Below, one piece after another: positions 8,086 through 17,129 of a stretch of 64,000 nucleotides of DNA. Positions within the stretch are counted from its first letter, which is position 1; each line of letters starts with the position of its first letter. Origin of the DNA: an uncultured Paenibacillaceae bacterium (GTDB lineage: Bacteria; Bacillota; Bacilli; Paenibacillales; K13); NCBI GenBank assembly GCA_913056365.1, contig CAJXLT010000009.1, positions 1 to 64,000 of the forward strand, written 5' to 3'. The notes under the pieces are model-generated. The model saw nothing but the letters and a program-made list of their open reading frames with translations, did not search any database and had not been told where the DNA came from. The translations under genes were made by a program, and so were the position numbers.

Positions 8086-8229
8086 TCATCTGCAAGGTGC
8101 TTGCCGGCACCTCCAGACGATCGAACAAATCTCGTATTTGAACAACACCTGACCTTCATTCTTACGGTTGCTGTTCGGAATCGTGATGAGTGGCGTATTG
8201 ACGATCGTCTCCAAAATACTGACCGCCAT
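8086..8229 (-). CDS. Possible small ORF between the ABC ATPase and MFS genes
   Basis: A 47-codon ORF starting MAVSILETIVNTPLITIP. CTCCTCCTT on the plus strand gives AAGGAGGAG 9 bases before its ATG, directly after the ATPase stop, so it is placed to be the next gene of the operon. Its last 20 residues are Cys/Arg-rich and look less like protein. A neighbouring frame (LFDRLEVPASTLQMNANLHAG) looks more natural there, so a frameshifted small gene is possible. I recognise no family. Confidence 0.35.
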   Translation of the reverse strand: MAVSILETIVNTPLITIPNSNRKNEGQVLFKYEICSIVWRCRQAPCR

Positions 8230-8247
8230 CTTTAACCACTCCTCCTT

Positions 8248-9867
8248 TTATATGCGTACTTCCTCCAAATCACCTGCACATCGCAGCAGCAATTGGGTGT
8301 GTGGCTGGCTGCTCTCGTGCAGCCGAACACTAGCTTGCTTGCCTTCCTGAAAGCGTCCGTCGCTCATAACGGCTATATGGTGGCAAAAAGAACGGAGAAC
8401 ACTTACATCATGGGATATCATTAAGATGGAAAAGCGATACTGCTTGTGCAGACGCTTCAGCAGCTTAAGAATCTGAGCTTGTATGCGCACATCAAGGGCC
8501 GATACCGCCTCATCACAAATGAGTACCTCCGGCTTTAATACTAATGCTCTGGCTATGGCTATGCGCTGGCATTGACCTGTGCTTAATTGAGGCGGCTTGC
8601 GATACTGCGCTTCGCCCTCGATGCCTACTTCCTGCAAATAGTGGCTTGCGAGCGCTATCCGCTCCTGCTTGTTGCCAATACGCAAGTACTGAAGCGGCTC
8701 TTGCACAAGCTGTTGAGCGGTTCGACCGGGATGAAGACTGGCCCGCGCGTCCTGGAACACCATCTGGATACGCCTGCATATCTCACGTCTAGCCTTGCCC
8801 TGCAAGCCGCTAATATCTGTCCCGCGCAGCAGGATGCTACCTGCATTCGGCGTCTCCAGCCCGGCGATACAGCGGGCAAGTGTCGACTTGCCACAGCCGC
8901 TCTGACCGAGCACGCCGACAATTTCCTGCTCGTCAAGCGTTAAGCTGGCATCGCGCACAATCGGCTGATTCGCATCATACGACTTATGCAGGCGGCGCAC
9001 CTCCAGCAAGCACGCACTTGACTTCCTCGTGCTGCGCAGCTTGGCCGGGGCAGAAACTTGCGATCGGTAGGCGAGTAGCTGCCGGGTGAAGAGCGCCTTC
9101 GGCTGTGAGAAGACGCGTTGTACGCTGCCTTGTTCCACCAGCCTGCCTTGATCCAATACAATTACCCTGTCGCTGACGGCGCGTGCAACCGCCAGATCAT
9201 GTGTGATCAGCAGCACTGTCAGCCCAAGGTCTAGCTGCATCGCCCTAATCAGGCTCAGCACCTCCCGCTGGCTCACCGTATCGAGCGCAGAAGTCGGTTC
9301 ATCGGCGATCAGCACCTTCGGCTCCAGACAGAGCGCAATCGCCAGACATATTCGCTGACACATGCCGCCGCTTAGCTGGAACGGATAGCTAGACAACAGA
9401 ACGAGCGGATCAGTGAAGCCAAGCTTGCGCAGCAAGCGACAACTGATCGACTCCACCTCGTCCGGCTTGGCCTTGCGATGATCCAACAGCGTCTCCTTGA
9501 AGTGCTGACCGATTGTCATCACTGGATTCAACGCCTGGCGCGCATCCTGGAACAGCAGCGCAAGCTCTGTGCCGCGAATACGTTGCCAAGGGATGCTGCC
9601 ACTACCGTTGTCATCAGCCAGATCCACAGCGATCCCGCCAGCAAGCGCTAGTGAACCGCTGCCGACTTGTGCGGAAGGAGGCAGCAGCCCGGTAATCGCC
9701 TTCGCCAGTGTCGATTTGCCCGATCCGCTTTCCCCTAGCAAGCACACCGTCTCCCCTTGGTGCAGAGTCAGGTTCAAGCCGTGCAGAATGGGGCGGGCTT
9801 GCTCCTTGCTGCGATAGCTCACCTGCAATTGCTCCACGATGAGAATCGCTTCGCTAGCTGCATGCAT
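8248..9867 (-). CDS. Fused two-domain ATPase of a nickel/peptide (CntDF-like) ABC importer
   Basis: About 539 residues with two complete ABC domains. Domain 1 (about 8-250) has Walker A GESGSGKST, signature LSGGM and Walker B LIADEPTSALD. Domain 2 (about 285-525) has GQSGCGKST, an altered signature LSTGQ and LICDEAVSALD. Staphylococcal CntD and CntF are separate chains, so this is a fusion. It energises uptake through the two adjacent permeases. The start is ATG 9867, 8 bases after AAGGAGG; two upstream in-frame ATGs fit worse. The permease stop lies 13 bases upstream. Confidence 0.87.
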   Translation of the reverse strand: MHAASEAILIVEQLQVSYRSKEQARPILHGLNLTLHQGETVCLLGESGSGKSTLAKAITGLLPPSAQVGSGSLALAGGIAVDLADDNGSGSIPWQRIRGTELALLFQDARQALNPVMTIGQHFKETLLDHRKAKPDEVESISCRLLRKLGFTDPLVLLSSYPFQLSGGMCQRICLAIALCLEPKVLIADEPTSALDTVSQREVLSLIRAMQLDLGLTVLLITHDLAVARAVSDRVIVLDQGRLVEQGSVQRVFSQPKALFTRQLLAYRSQVSAPAKLRSTRKSSACLLEVRRLHKSYDANQPIVRDASLTLDEQEIVGVLGQSGCGKSTLARCIAGLETPNAGSILLRGTDISGLQGKARREICRRIQMVFQDARASLHPGRTAQQLVQEPLQYLRIGNKQERIALASHYLQEVGIEGEAQYRKPPQLSTGQCQRIAIARALVLKPEVLICDEAVSALDVRIQAQILKLLKRLHKQYRFSILMISHDVSVLRSFCHHIAVMSDGRFQEGKQASVRLHESSQPHTQLLLRCAGDLEEVRI

Positions 9868-9880
9868 AAGCATGGCCTCC

Positions 9881-10708
9881 TTATAATTGTGGTTTCTCAT
9901 ATGGATCGAGACGATCGCGCAAGCCTTCACCAATCAGATTGAAGGCCAGTACGCTCAACATTATAAACAGTGCTGGACCGAACATAATATGCGGCGACTG
10001 CAGCACGTACTCTCGCCCGTCGGCCAGCATACTGCCCCATTCCGGGGTCGGCGGCTGCGCACCCAAGCCGAGAAAGGATAAGGCGGCAATCGACAGGATC
10101 AGGCTCCCTAGCTCGAATGTGGCTAGAATTAACACCGGGCTTAAGGCTTTAGGCGCAAGCTCCCTTAATATAAGTGTTCTATTCGATGCTCCAAGCACTC
10201 GCGCTGCAGCGAACGATGTCTCGTTGCGGGCTTGCAACACGACACTGCGGGCTAGCCGTGCGAATGTTACCCAGCCGACGGCGATGACGGCAAGCAGCAG
10301 GTGGAACAAGCTTGTGCCGAACAAGGCGGCGACGACCATCGCCAACACCATGAAGGGGAAGGCAAGCAGCACATCGATCATCCGCATGAACAGGCGATCG
10401 AGCAGTGAGTTATGGAACATGCCAGCCGCCAAGCCGACCGCTAAACCGATCGCCAGCGCTCCGCTAAGCGCAGCCATAGCTGACAGCAAGGTTATCTGTC
10501 CGCCGTGCAAAGTACGGGCCAGCAAATCCCGACCGAAGCGATCGGTCCCGAACGGATGCTGGGCGCTCGGCTTCTCCAGCCGCTCAGCGGCATGCTGCTG
10601 TACCGGATCATAAGGGGAAATCCAATGAGCTCCCGCGATCAGGACAGCCAACAAGCCAAGCAGCACAGTGCCTGCGATCAGACTGACAGATCGACGGGTG
10701 CTATGCAT
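9881..10708 (-). CDS. Nickel/peptide-type ABC permease (CntC/NikC-like)
   Basis: Binding-protein-dependent permease of about 275 residues. The N-terminus has one helix, then PFGTDRFGRDLLARTLHGG, typical of DppC/NikC, and the EAA-loop region AARVLGASNRTLILREL followed by about five helices. The start is ATG 10708 rather than 10714, because AGGGGAG then stands 9 bases away. It overlaps the previous permease gene by 8 bases. It forms the membrane channel with the 10701-11684 product. Confidence 0.86.
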   Translation of the reverse strand: MHSTRRSVSLIAGTVLLGLLAVLIAGAHWISPYDPVQQHAAERLEKPSAQHPFGTDRFGRDLLARTLHGGQITLLSAMAALSGALAIGLAVGLAAGMFHNSLLDRLFMRMIDVLLAFPFMVLAMVVAALFGTSLFHLLLAVIAVGWVTFARLARSVVLQARNETSFAAARVLGASNRTLILRELAPKALSPVLILATFELGSLILSIAALSFLGLGAQPPTPEWGSMLADGREYVLQSPHIMFGPALFIMLSVLAFNLIGEGLRDRLDPYEKPQL

Positions 10709-11684
10709 GTTCATTCACTCCCCTAGTCACCTGTCTGCGCTTGCGTTGCAGACGCGGATCGATATACGCATAGAGCACATCCACACACAGATGGATCAAG
10801 ATGACGAGCGTCACCATGACGAACGCATAGCCTTGTATGACGGGATAATCCTTGCGCAAAATGCTGTCCAGCGCATACTTGCCAATACCCGGCCAAGCGA
10901 ATAGACTCTCGATGACTACCGCGCCGCTGGCGAAGGTGGCGGCCGACAAGGCCGTCACAGTAACGAGCGGCAACAGCGCATTGCGGCTTGCCTGCCCAAT
11001 GACCCTCCTGCGGGCCAGCCCTCTGGATAGCGCTGCAAGCACATACGTCTGACCCAATTCCGCGAGCATATTCGCCCTCACCATTCGCGCGAATTGCGGC
11101 ATGCTGGCAAGACCCATCGTCAAGGCTGGCAGCCATAGCCGGGACCAGCTCGCTTCGCTGCTAATCTCATAAGCACCGAGCGTGACAGCGAACAGCAGCA
11201 GCGCACAAAGCCCTGTTACAAAAGCAGGTGTGGAGGCAAGCGTCACACAAGCGAGGCGGATGAGCTGATCGCTGAATGTCCCCGCCTTCAGCGCGGAAAC
11301 AATGCCTAACCAAAAGCCAAGCAGCAGCTGGACAGCAAGTGCGGCTGCGGTAAGCTGCAGCGTCGCGGGTAGTCTCTCCGCCAATTCAGCGCTTACCGCA
11401 CGGCCGGTGTGCAAGGAGGTGCCCAAATCCAGCTGAACGAGCCGACCGAGCCAGCTGACATATTGGATAGCCATTGGCTGGTCGAGTCCCCACTGCTCAC
11501 GCAGCTCGGCTGCCTTCTGCTCATAGACTTCCGTATGCATCGCAGCCACTTCGGATGGCTGACCAAGCAGCAGCACAGCCGGATCACCAGGCGCAAGGCG
11601 AATGAGCATGAAGAGGATCACTGTCGCACATATAAGTGTCAGGAGAGCTTCCATTAGCTTTCGCAGCAATACAGCCACTATCAT
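10701..11684 (-). CDS. Nickel/peptide-type ABC permease (CntB/NikB-like)
   Basis: 327-residue permease with six predicted helices. The N-terminal RKLMEALLTLICATVILFML followed by IRLAPGDPA is the DppB/NikB family mark. Other family blocks are LDLGTSLHTGR and the EAA region AALSRGLARRRVIGQASRNA. It ends YIDPRLQRKRR. GAGGAAGC precedes the ATG; the binding-protein gene ends 7 bases upstream. It should form a heterodimeric channel with the following permease. Confidence 0.87.
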   Translation of the reverse strand: MIVAVLLRKLMEALLTLICATVILFMLIRLAPGDPAVLLLGQPSEVAAMHTEVYEQKAAELREQWGLDQPMAIQYVSWLGRLVQLDLGTSLHTGRAVSAELAERLPATLQLTAAALAVQLLLGFWLGIVSALKAGTFSDQLIRLACVTLASTPAFVTGLCALLLFAVTLGAYEISSEASWSRLWLPALTMGLASMPQFARMVRANMLAELGQTYVLAALSRGLARRRVIGQASRNALLPLVTVTALSAATFASGAVVIESLFAWPGIGKYALDSILRKDYPVIQGYAFVMVTLVILIHLCVDVLYAYIDPRLQRKRRQVTRGVNEHA

Positions 11685-11691
11685 GCTTCCT

Positions 11692-13248
11692 CTATTCAGC
11701 TTCCCATCGCATGTTAGCCTTCACGATGTTCTCGAACTGTCTGAAGTGCTGTTCGAATCCTTGAAGCTTCGTGCTAACTGCCGTCAGCTGCGGACGGGGG
11801 AACAAGCTAATGACCGGCGCCTGCTGTGCCACTCGCTCATTGATCTTCAGCGCCCATTCACGCTGTTCAGCCGGATCAGCGGATTCCGCCAGCTGTGCGA
11901 GCCACTCGTTCGTCTGGGCATCGTCGTAGCCTCCATAATTCGCGCTGCTCCCTGGCGCATATTGTCCGGACAGCAGCGTGTAAGGATCGCCGAACGTACT
12001 CCACGCCTCGATCGATGCGTCCCAGTCTCCGGTTTCCCGCGCTGTCTGGATCAGACTATAGTCGCCATGCCGCACTTCGGCGTTGATACCGACGCGGGAC
12101 CATTGGCTCTGCAGCGCTTCGCCAAGTGCCTTGTCGCCTCCCCATGTCATGAGACGCACGCTCAAGGGAAGACCGTCCTTGTAACGAATGCCGTCATCGG
12201 CCAGCTGCCAGCCTGCTTCATCCAACAATTGTTCAGCCGTCTCGTTGCTGAATGAAGGATAGACGCTATCGCTCGCTTCGGCATAAGCCGGATTCGAGCC
12301 GAGCCAAGTCGTGACCGGCACACTCTGCCCTTCTGCAGCCAGAATGATCAGCTCTTCGCGGTCGATTGCCCAGGACAGTGCCTGTCGCACGCGCTCATCG
12401 GCCAATTGCGGTCTTGCCAAGTTGAAGTAAATCGTCTGTGTATTCGCGGCTTGTGAAGCAACGACTTCCGCTGTATCGCTGTCTTGGAACTGGGCCAAGC
12501 TAGTGACAGGAACCTTCAGCGCAATATGACTCCGGCCGCTTAACACCGAAAGCATTCTCGTCTGCTCGTCGCTGATTTCTTCATGAAGAATCCGTTCAAT
12601 CGTCGGCTTCGTTCCCCAATAATCCTCATATGCGGCTAATACCATCTTTTGCTTAGGGACGAACTCGATCACTTGATACATGCCGGTTAAATCCATAGAT
12701 TCCACTGCATCATGCTCAGCTTCCGCATTGTGAATCGCTGTCTGGTAGTAGGACAGATTGAGCGGTACCGGTACATGGCTACGCTCGGTATGAACATGAA
12801 TCGTGTAGTCGTCCGACTTCTCTAATCGCAGCCCGTCTAAGAACGGCTGTGCTTGCAAATCCAGCTCCCTGGACCGTTCCAGTGAAGCAATAACCGCATC
12901 TGCGTCAATCGCCTTACCGCTCCAGAAGCGAGCCTCTTCCCGCAGCGTGATCTCCCATCGATTCGGATCGAGCTCCCGCGCACTGGCTGCGAGCGCAGCA
13001 TCCACTTCCCCATCTGCATTCACTTTGAACAGCGTTTCCGCTGCTCCGACACTGACCAGATAGCTCGTTGTCAGCGGCTCGACAGGATCGAGACTTGCGG
13101 CAATTTGCTGATCAGCAATGACTAGTTCCTCTGCTTGCTCTTGTGCTTGTGCATTGTCCGTATCGGCAGCAGGTGCGCCCGTATTGCTGCTGCACGCCGC
13201 CATGATTAACATTCCTGCTAGTATCACAATGAATCCACTTCTTCTCAT
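11692..13248 (-). CDS. Lipoprotein solute-binding protein of the nickel/peptide (CntA/NikA, SBP_bac_5) family
   Basis: 518 residues. A lipoprotein signal peptide (MRRSGFIVILAGMLIMAAC) has its lipobox cysteine at C19, so the protein should be anchored outside the membrane. The body has SBP family 5 blocks such as SLDPVEPLTTSYLVSVGAAE, VRQALSWAIDREELI and TWLGSNPAYAE. GGAGG lies 8 bases before the ATG. It heads the ABC import genes. Substrate choice between metal-chelator complex and peptide cannot be read from sequence. Next to a CntE-like exporter and NIS genes, a metallophore complex is the better guess. Confidence 0.85.
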   Translation of the reverse strand: MRRSGFIVILAGMLIMAACSSNTGAPAADTDNAQAQEQAEELVIADQQIAASLDPVEPLTTSYLVSVGAAETLFKVNADGEVDAALAASARELDPNRWEITLREEARFWSGKAIDADAVIASLERSRELDLQAQPFLDGLRLEKSDDYTIHVHTERSHVPVPLNLSYYQTAIHNAEAEHDAVESMDLTGMYQVIEFVPKQKMVLAAYEDYWGTKPTIERILHEEISDEQTRMLSVLSGRSHIALKVPVTSLAQFQDSDTAEVVASQAANTQTIYFNLARPQLADERVRQALSWAIDREELIILAAEGQSVPVTTWLGSNPAYAEASDSVYPSFSNETAEQLLDEAGWQLADDGIRYKDGLPLSVRLMTWGGDKALGEALQSQWSRVGINAEVRHGDYSLIQTARETGDWDASIEAWSTFGDPYTLLSGQYAPGSSANYGGYDDAQTNEWLAQLAESADPAEQREWALKINERVAQQAPVISLFPRPQLTAVSTKLQGFEQHFRQFENIVKANMRWEAE

Positions 13249-13408
13249 CTTGATGACCTCCGTCTATTTACATGGAACGATAGATTGAATAGTAGGGTAG
13301 CTCTGTGAACGGTTGAGTCGAATGATGAAGGAATACGCCTTCACCTGCTGCACGCTCCCGCCATTAAGCGCAGGAAGATTGCACTGTCTTGGCGGTCGTT
13401 AGACTGGC

Positions 13409-13545
13409 ATTCCTGCGATTGTGCAGGCTTTCATACTGTTGAAGTGATATCTTCTCGAAATTGCTGCTAATCTGCATCTCTTAAACTATGAAATGACTGT
13501 ATTTAGCCCTTTTCAGTATAAAAGGATGTATGATTGCAGTTTCTA
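13409..13545. repeat. Dispersed intergenic repeat, copy 2
   Basis: Begins ATTCCTGCGATTGTGCAGG and ends AAGGATGTATGATTGCAGTTT. The same beginning and a similar end occur at 22283-22421, and parts occur in the 6.2-6.7 kb array. It fills most of the space between the binding-protein gene and the DUF364 remnant. The stretch 13249-13408 shows nothing recognisable. Confidence 0.6.
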
Positions 13546-14156
13546 AGCTGATCTGGTGCGTGATCGGAGAAAATGCATGCACAATCGCATCCATGCTCTC
13601 GTCATGCTCACCGTTAAACGCCACATATAGGGAAGGATTCGTGTGTAGGAAGTTCTGAGTCCCACTTGATCTGCATGCTGGTCCTCCTTCCTGCTTGTGT
13701 ACCGATAGAGGAGAGAAGGGCCTGCGCTGAACTGCGTGAAGGGGAACGGCTGCCAGTATCGCATCGAACGTCCCATTGCTGAGTGTCATCCCTGTGCAGA
13801 TGACGCTATCCGCTTGTGCAAGTACTTTGTGCATATCCGGTTCGACCGGATCGCCCCATGCGATCTCCTTCATCTGCAAGTCGCAGGGCAGACAGACACC
13901 TCCGCGCTGGCGAATTGCCTCCACTAATGGATTGACAACTCCGATCAGCGCGACCTTCTGCGAGGGTCCGATCTGCGCCATGTCTGCAAGTTGTGATACT
14001 TCGTCTGTGAGGAAGGGAACTGGGTCGTCTGGTAGATGGAGGCCGCTCCAGTAGCTACAAGCGATGCCGTATCGGGACCAGCCGCCCCGCCATAATCGCA
14101 TCGCGCATTGCGGCAACGCTTGTAAGCGTCAGCCCCTGCACACGTGTCATAGTCAT
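13481..14156 (-). pseudogene. DUF364-type (putative heavy-metal chelation) gene, apparently frameshifted
   Basis: ATG 14156 overlaps the ATP-grasp stop as ATGA and opens 33 codons (MTMTRVQGLTLTSVAAM and on) before a stop. The adjacent frame then carries the recognisable part: YWSGLHLPDDPVPFLTDEVS, KVALIGVVNPLVEAIRQRG, and VICTGMTLSNGTFDAIL, which is the DUF364 core. After about 13745 the frame loses family character, while a neighbouring frame shows FSAGPSLLYRY, so a second shift is likely. The reading frame ends inside a dispersed repeat. It could be a decayed gene, two sequence errors, or a frameshift-expressed gene. Its place after the ATP-grasp ligase links it to chelator synthesis. Confidence 0.5.
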
Positions 14157-15412
14157 ACGACTTCCTCGCTTGACGCGAATACCAACTGCAAGCGCTGGAG
14201 CGCCGTTTCTGCATAGACTCTCGCTTCCAGCCCCTCTTCATCTTGGGTGACGATGTGCCCCAGATAGCAAGCGTTGTCGATCGGTCTGGCAATCGATCGG
14301 CCTTCGTAATGCTCAATCTTGTACCGCACAACATGCGGATCGGATTGCAGCGTATCTACACCTTCCAGCTTGGTGAGCGTACCGCTCTGTGGCGGAACGA
14401 GGAACATGACTGCCGCACTCGCGATTCCGGTGTCCTTGGCAGTGACCGCAGGCTTGCGTCCGAACGAAAGCTCGACGAATGCTTCGAGCAGATCAATGCC
14501 GCTTACTCGCTCGATCAGTTCCACGATGTAGTTGCCCGCCGTTCGTGGATTAATCTCGACAAGCCGCGGGCCTGCAGGAGTCAGCTTCACTTCCGTATGG
14601 GCAATGCCGTGATCGAAGCCTACAGCTTGCAGCGCGTCCTGCACATACGCCAGTACGGCGGCTTGTGTCTCATCGCTCAGCTTAGCCGGGAACATATGAC
14701 CATTTTCAATGAAAAAAGGGGTGCCGGTTACCGACTTGTCGGTCATGCCGAGAATCGTAGTCTCGCCTTGGAAGGAGACACTCTCGACACTGATCTCGCC
14801 CCCTTGCATGTACGCTTCTAGCAAGTAGGTGCAATCTCTCGCCTGATCGCGGAAGTTGCGTGGGAACGCCTCCAGCGCCTGATACGCTTCCTGCAATTCC
14901 TGGTCGTTCTGAATTAGACTGACATATGCGCTCGATGCCAGATCAACCGGCTTGAACACGAGCGGATAGCCGATCTCCGACGCAGCTTGCCGCACCTCCT
15001 CCCACTGGCGCGCCAGCCGATACTCGGGGTTCGCGAGCCCTGCGCGATCCAATGCCTGCCGCATGTGATGCTTGTGTCGAACCGTAGCGACTTCCGCCGG
15101 GAACGGGCAAGGAAGCGCGAATGCCTTCGCCACCGCACGGACGGTGTCTATGTAGTAATCGCAGACGGTAATGACGCCGTCGAAAGAATATTCACGCAAA
15201 TAGGTGATCAAACCGTCTGTATCGTTCGTTTCCGTAACTAACACCTGATCGGCATATCGCACGACCGGATGCTGCTCCGCGCTGTGTGCGCTCTGGTAAT
15301 GCTCCAGCTTACGCGTGACGAACGTATACGTATGTCCCAATGATTGTAATAGTGGCGGCAGCAGATTGCCGCTCGCACCAACCCAACTTTCGATCATAAG
15401 CAGATGTGCCAT
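14153..15412 (-). CDS. ATP-grasp carboxylate-amine ligase of the metallophore island
   Basis: 419 residues. An N-terminal Rossmann-like domain (MAHLLMIESWVGASGNLLPP) is followed by an ATP-grasp fold. This shows GYPLVFKPVDLASSAYVSLI (nucleotide-binding lysine), the glycine-rich part around LEAYMQGGEISVESV, and the metal-binding strand RLVEINPRTAGNYIVELIER. Such enzymes join a carboxylate to an amine through an acylphosphate, so it could build an amide in the metallophore. Substrates are unknown. GGGAGG lies 6 bases before the ATG. A Zur-like box lies about 125 bases upstream. The downstream DUF364 gene is coupled by ATGA. Confidence 0.85.
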   Translation of the reverse strand: MAHLLMIESWVGASGNLLPPLLQSLGHTYTFVTRKLEHYQSAHSAEQHPVVRYADQVLVTETNDTDGLITYLREYSFDGVITVCDYYIDTVRAVAKAFALPCPFPAEVATVRHKHHMRQALDRAGLANPEYRLARQWEEVRQAASEIGYPLVFKPVDLASSAYVSLIQNDQELQEAYQALEAFPRNFRDQARDCTYLLEAYMQGGEISVESVSFQGETTILGMTDKSVTGTPFFIENGHMFPAKLSDETQAAVLAYVQDALQAVGFDHGIAHTEVKLTPAGPRLVEINPRTAGNYIVELIERVSGIDLLEAFVELSFGRKPAVTAKDTGIASAAVMFLVPPQSGTLTKLEGVDTLQSDPHVVRYKIEHYEGRSIARPIDNACYLGHIVTQDEEGLEARVYAETALQRLQLVFASSEEVV

Positions 15413-15536
15413 GATAAACCTCCCGAATCATTTGTATGTTTAATGCTTCGTGTACGCTTTATCTATGTTGATTACTCTGCTAGGCTATACCTTGACAGCT
15501 TCCCGACCTAGCCTCACCTCTCCCTTTGTTGTTTAT

Positions 15537-15551
15537 TAGTAAAAATTACGA
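15537..15551 (-). promoter_or_regulatory. Zur-like box ahead of the ATP-grasp/ABC/MFS genes
   Basis: On the minus strand TCGTAATTTTTACTA matches the Bacillus Zur core TCGTAAT-N-ATTACGA at 12 of 14 fixed positions. It shares AGTATAAATCGTAA with the stronger box at 16945-16963, in the same orientation and context. Confidence 0.6.
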
Positions 15552-15563
15552 TTTATACTTGTT

Positions 15564-15593
15564 AAAAAAAAGATCAGCTGCCACGCTTGATCC
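15564..15593 (-). terminator. Probable terminator after the COG0523 GTPase gene
   Basis: On the minus strand GATCA and TGATC flank a short imperfect hairpin, followed by TTTTTTT. It separates the GTPase transcript from the next Zur-like promoter. Confidence 0.5.
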
Positions 15594-15674
15594 AATCATG
15601 ACCTTCTATCCTTATTGAATTGTGGTGCTCATCCCGTATTTCATACTTGATTCATCCGGCACTGTTCATCAGCT

Positions 15675-16898
15675 CTATGAAACTTCCGCCTCCTGTGCCT
15701 CAGCAGTCAGCCAATCCGGCAGCGGGTCAACGAATCGTGTCCAGTCCATCGCCATTTCCTCCTCGGTCAGCAAACATTCCTCCAGCGCCTGCTCTATCGT
15801 TGGCCGATTCATATCCACACCGATCATCACCAGCTCATTCAGACGATCTCCCCAGTTGGCATCCCAGGTTGCGAACCATTCCGGTTCTTCCTGACGCAGC
15901 TGCTCTTGTTCTTCCTCCGGCAAGCTGACCAGCCAGTAGCCTGATGCTCCGAGTTGGATCGACGGACCAGCCTGGCTCAGCATTCCGGCGAGCTCATTGC
16001 GCGTCGCGACCCAGAGCATGCCCTTGGCGCGCACAACTTCCTCTGGCCAATCCTCCAAGAATGCAAGCAATCGTGCCGGATGGAATGGTCTTCTCCTGCG
16101 AAAGACGAAGGAGCTGATGCCATATTCTTCGGTTTCTGGTTGATGCTCAGGCTGCTGCAGCTCCTGCATCCATCCCGGCGACTGGCTCGCCTGCTCGAAG
16201 TCGAACAGACCCGTGTGCATAATCGCATCCAACGGCACCTGACCGTTCACAGCACGGATGATGCTTGCTGTCGGCTGCAGCTTGCGCATGACTGCCTCCA
16301 GCTTGTCGAGCTCATCCTCGCCGACTAAGTCGCACTTGTTGAGGACAAGCACGTTGCAGAATTCAATCTGATCGATAAGCAAATCGACTACTTCTCGCGT
16401 ATCGTCCTCTCCTGCGGACTGCTGGCGGTCCAGCAAGCTCTCACCTGATGCGAAGTCGTGCCAAAACCGATAAGCATCAACGACCGTAACCATGCAATCC
16501 AGCTTCGCATACTTGGACAGATCAATACCCGTCTCCTCGTCAATATAGGAGAATGTCTGTGCCACCGGCACAGGCTCGCTGATGCCCGTCGACTCGATCA
16601 GAATGTAGTCAAATCGCCCTTCTTCGGCGAGATGCTCGATCTCCTTCAAGAGATCGTCCCGCAGTGTGCAGCAGATGCACCCGTTCGACAGCTCCACAAG
16701 CTGCTCCTCCGTACGGGACAGATGCGCTTCCTGCTTCACCAATGCGGCGTCAATATTCACCTCGCTCATGTCATTGACGATCACCGCCACCTTCAACCCT
16801 TGGCGATTATGCAAAATATGATTCAACAGCGTCGTCTTGCCTGAACCCAAATAACCGCTAAGCACAGTAACGGGAATGGTTCGAGTCTCTTCTGCCAT
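15675..16898 (-). CDS. COG0523 (CobW-type) zinc GTPase
   Basis: About 407 residues. The G3E GTPase domain has Walker A GYLGSGKT (15-22), the metal-binding CxCC motif at C74-C77 (SNGCICCTLRDD), the ESTGISEP switch and NKCDL for guanine specificity. A CobW C-terminal domain (about 270-365) follows. Zinc-regulated members such as ZagA/YciC deliver zinc to enzymes when it is scarce. A near-consensus Zur box overlaps the promoter, which places this protein in that group. ATG 16898 is preferred over 16922, with AGGCAGG upstream. It is probably a single-gene transcript ended at 15564. Confidence 0.9.
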   Translation of the reverse strand: MAEETRTIPVTVLSGYLGSGKTTLLNHILHNRQGLKVAVIVNDMSEVNIDAALVKQEAHLSRTEEQLVELSNGCICCTLRDDLLKEIEHLAEEGRFDYILIESTGISEPVPVAQTFSYIDEETGIDLSKYAKLDCMVTVVDAYRFWHDFASGESLLDRQQSAGEDDTREVVDLLIDQIEFCNVLVLNKCDLVGEDELDKLEAVMRKLQPTASIIRAVNGQVPLDAIMHTGLFDFEQASQSPGWMQELQQPEHQPETEEYGISSFVFRRRRPFHPARLLAFLEDWPEEVVRAKGMLWVATRNELAGMLSQAGPSIQLGASGYWLVSLPEEEQEQLRQEEPEWFATWDANWGDRLNELVMIGVDMNRPTIEQALEECLLTEEEMAMDWTRFVDPLPDWLTAEAQEAEVS

Positions 16899-16944
16899 AT
16901 ACGTACCTGCCTTTCTTAACAAATATTGCTGTCTGATTTTTATT

Positions 16945-16996
16945 AATCGTAATGTTTACGATTTATACTATAGCCCACTTTTTATGATCTTGTCAA
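16945..16996 (-). promoter_or_regulatory. Sigma-A promoter with Zur box for the COG0523 GTPase
   Basis: On the minus strand TTGACA (16996-16991), an 18-base spacer and TATAGT (16972-16967) are followed at 16963-16945 by the inverted repeat AATCGTAA-ACA-TTACGATT. The core differs from TCGTAAT-N-ATTACGA at one position. A repressor there would block transcription start. Confidence 0.82.
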
Positions 16997-17129
16997 GGGA
17001 ATTTATCAGACGATTGCCGGAATGGTACGCGACTAGTTCCTCCTTCCTACGCATCGCCGCTGATCCACATACCACGCTTGCAAGTCTATGGACAGCTTCG
17101 GCCCTGCATTCGCGCAATCGACAACAGGT

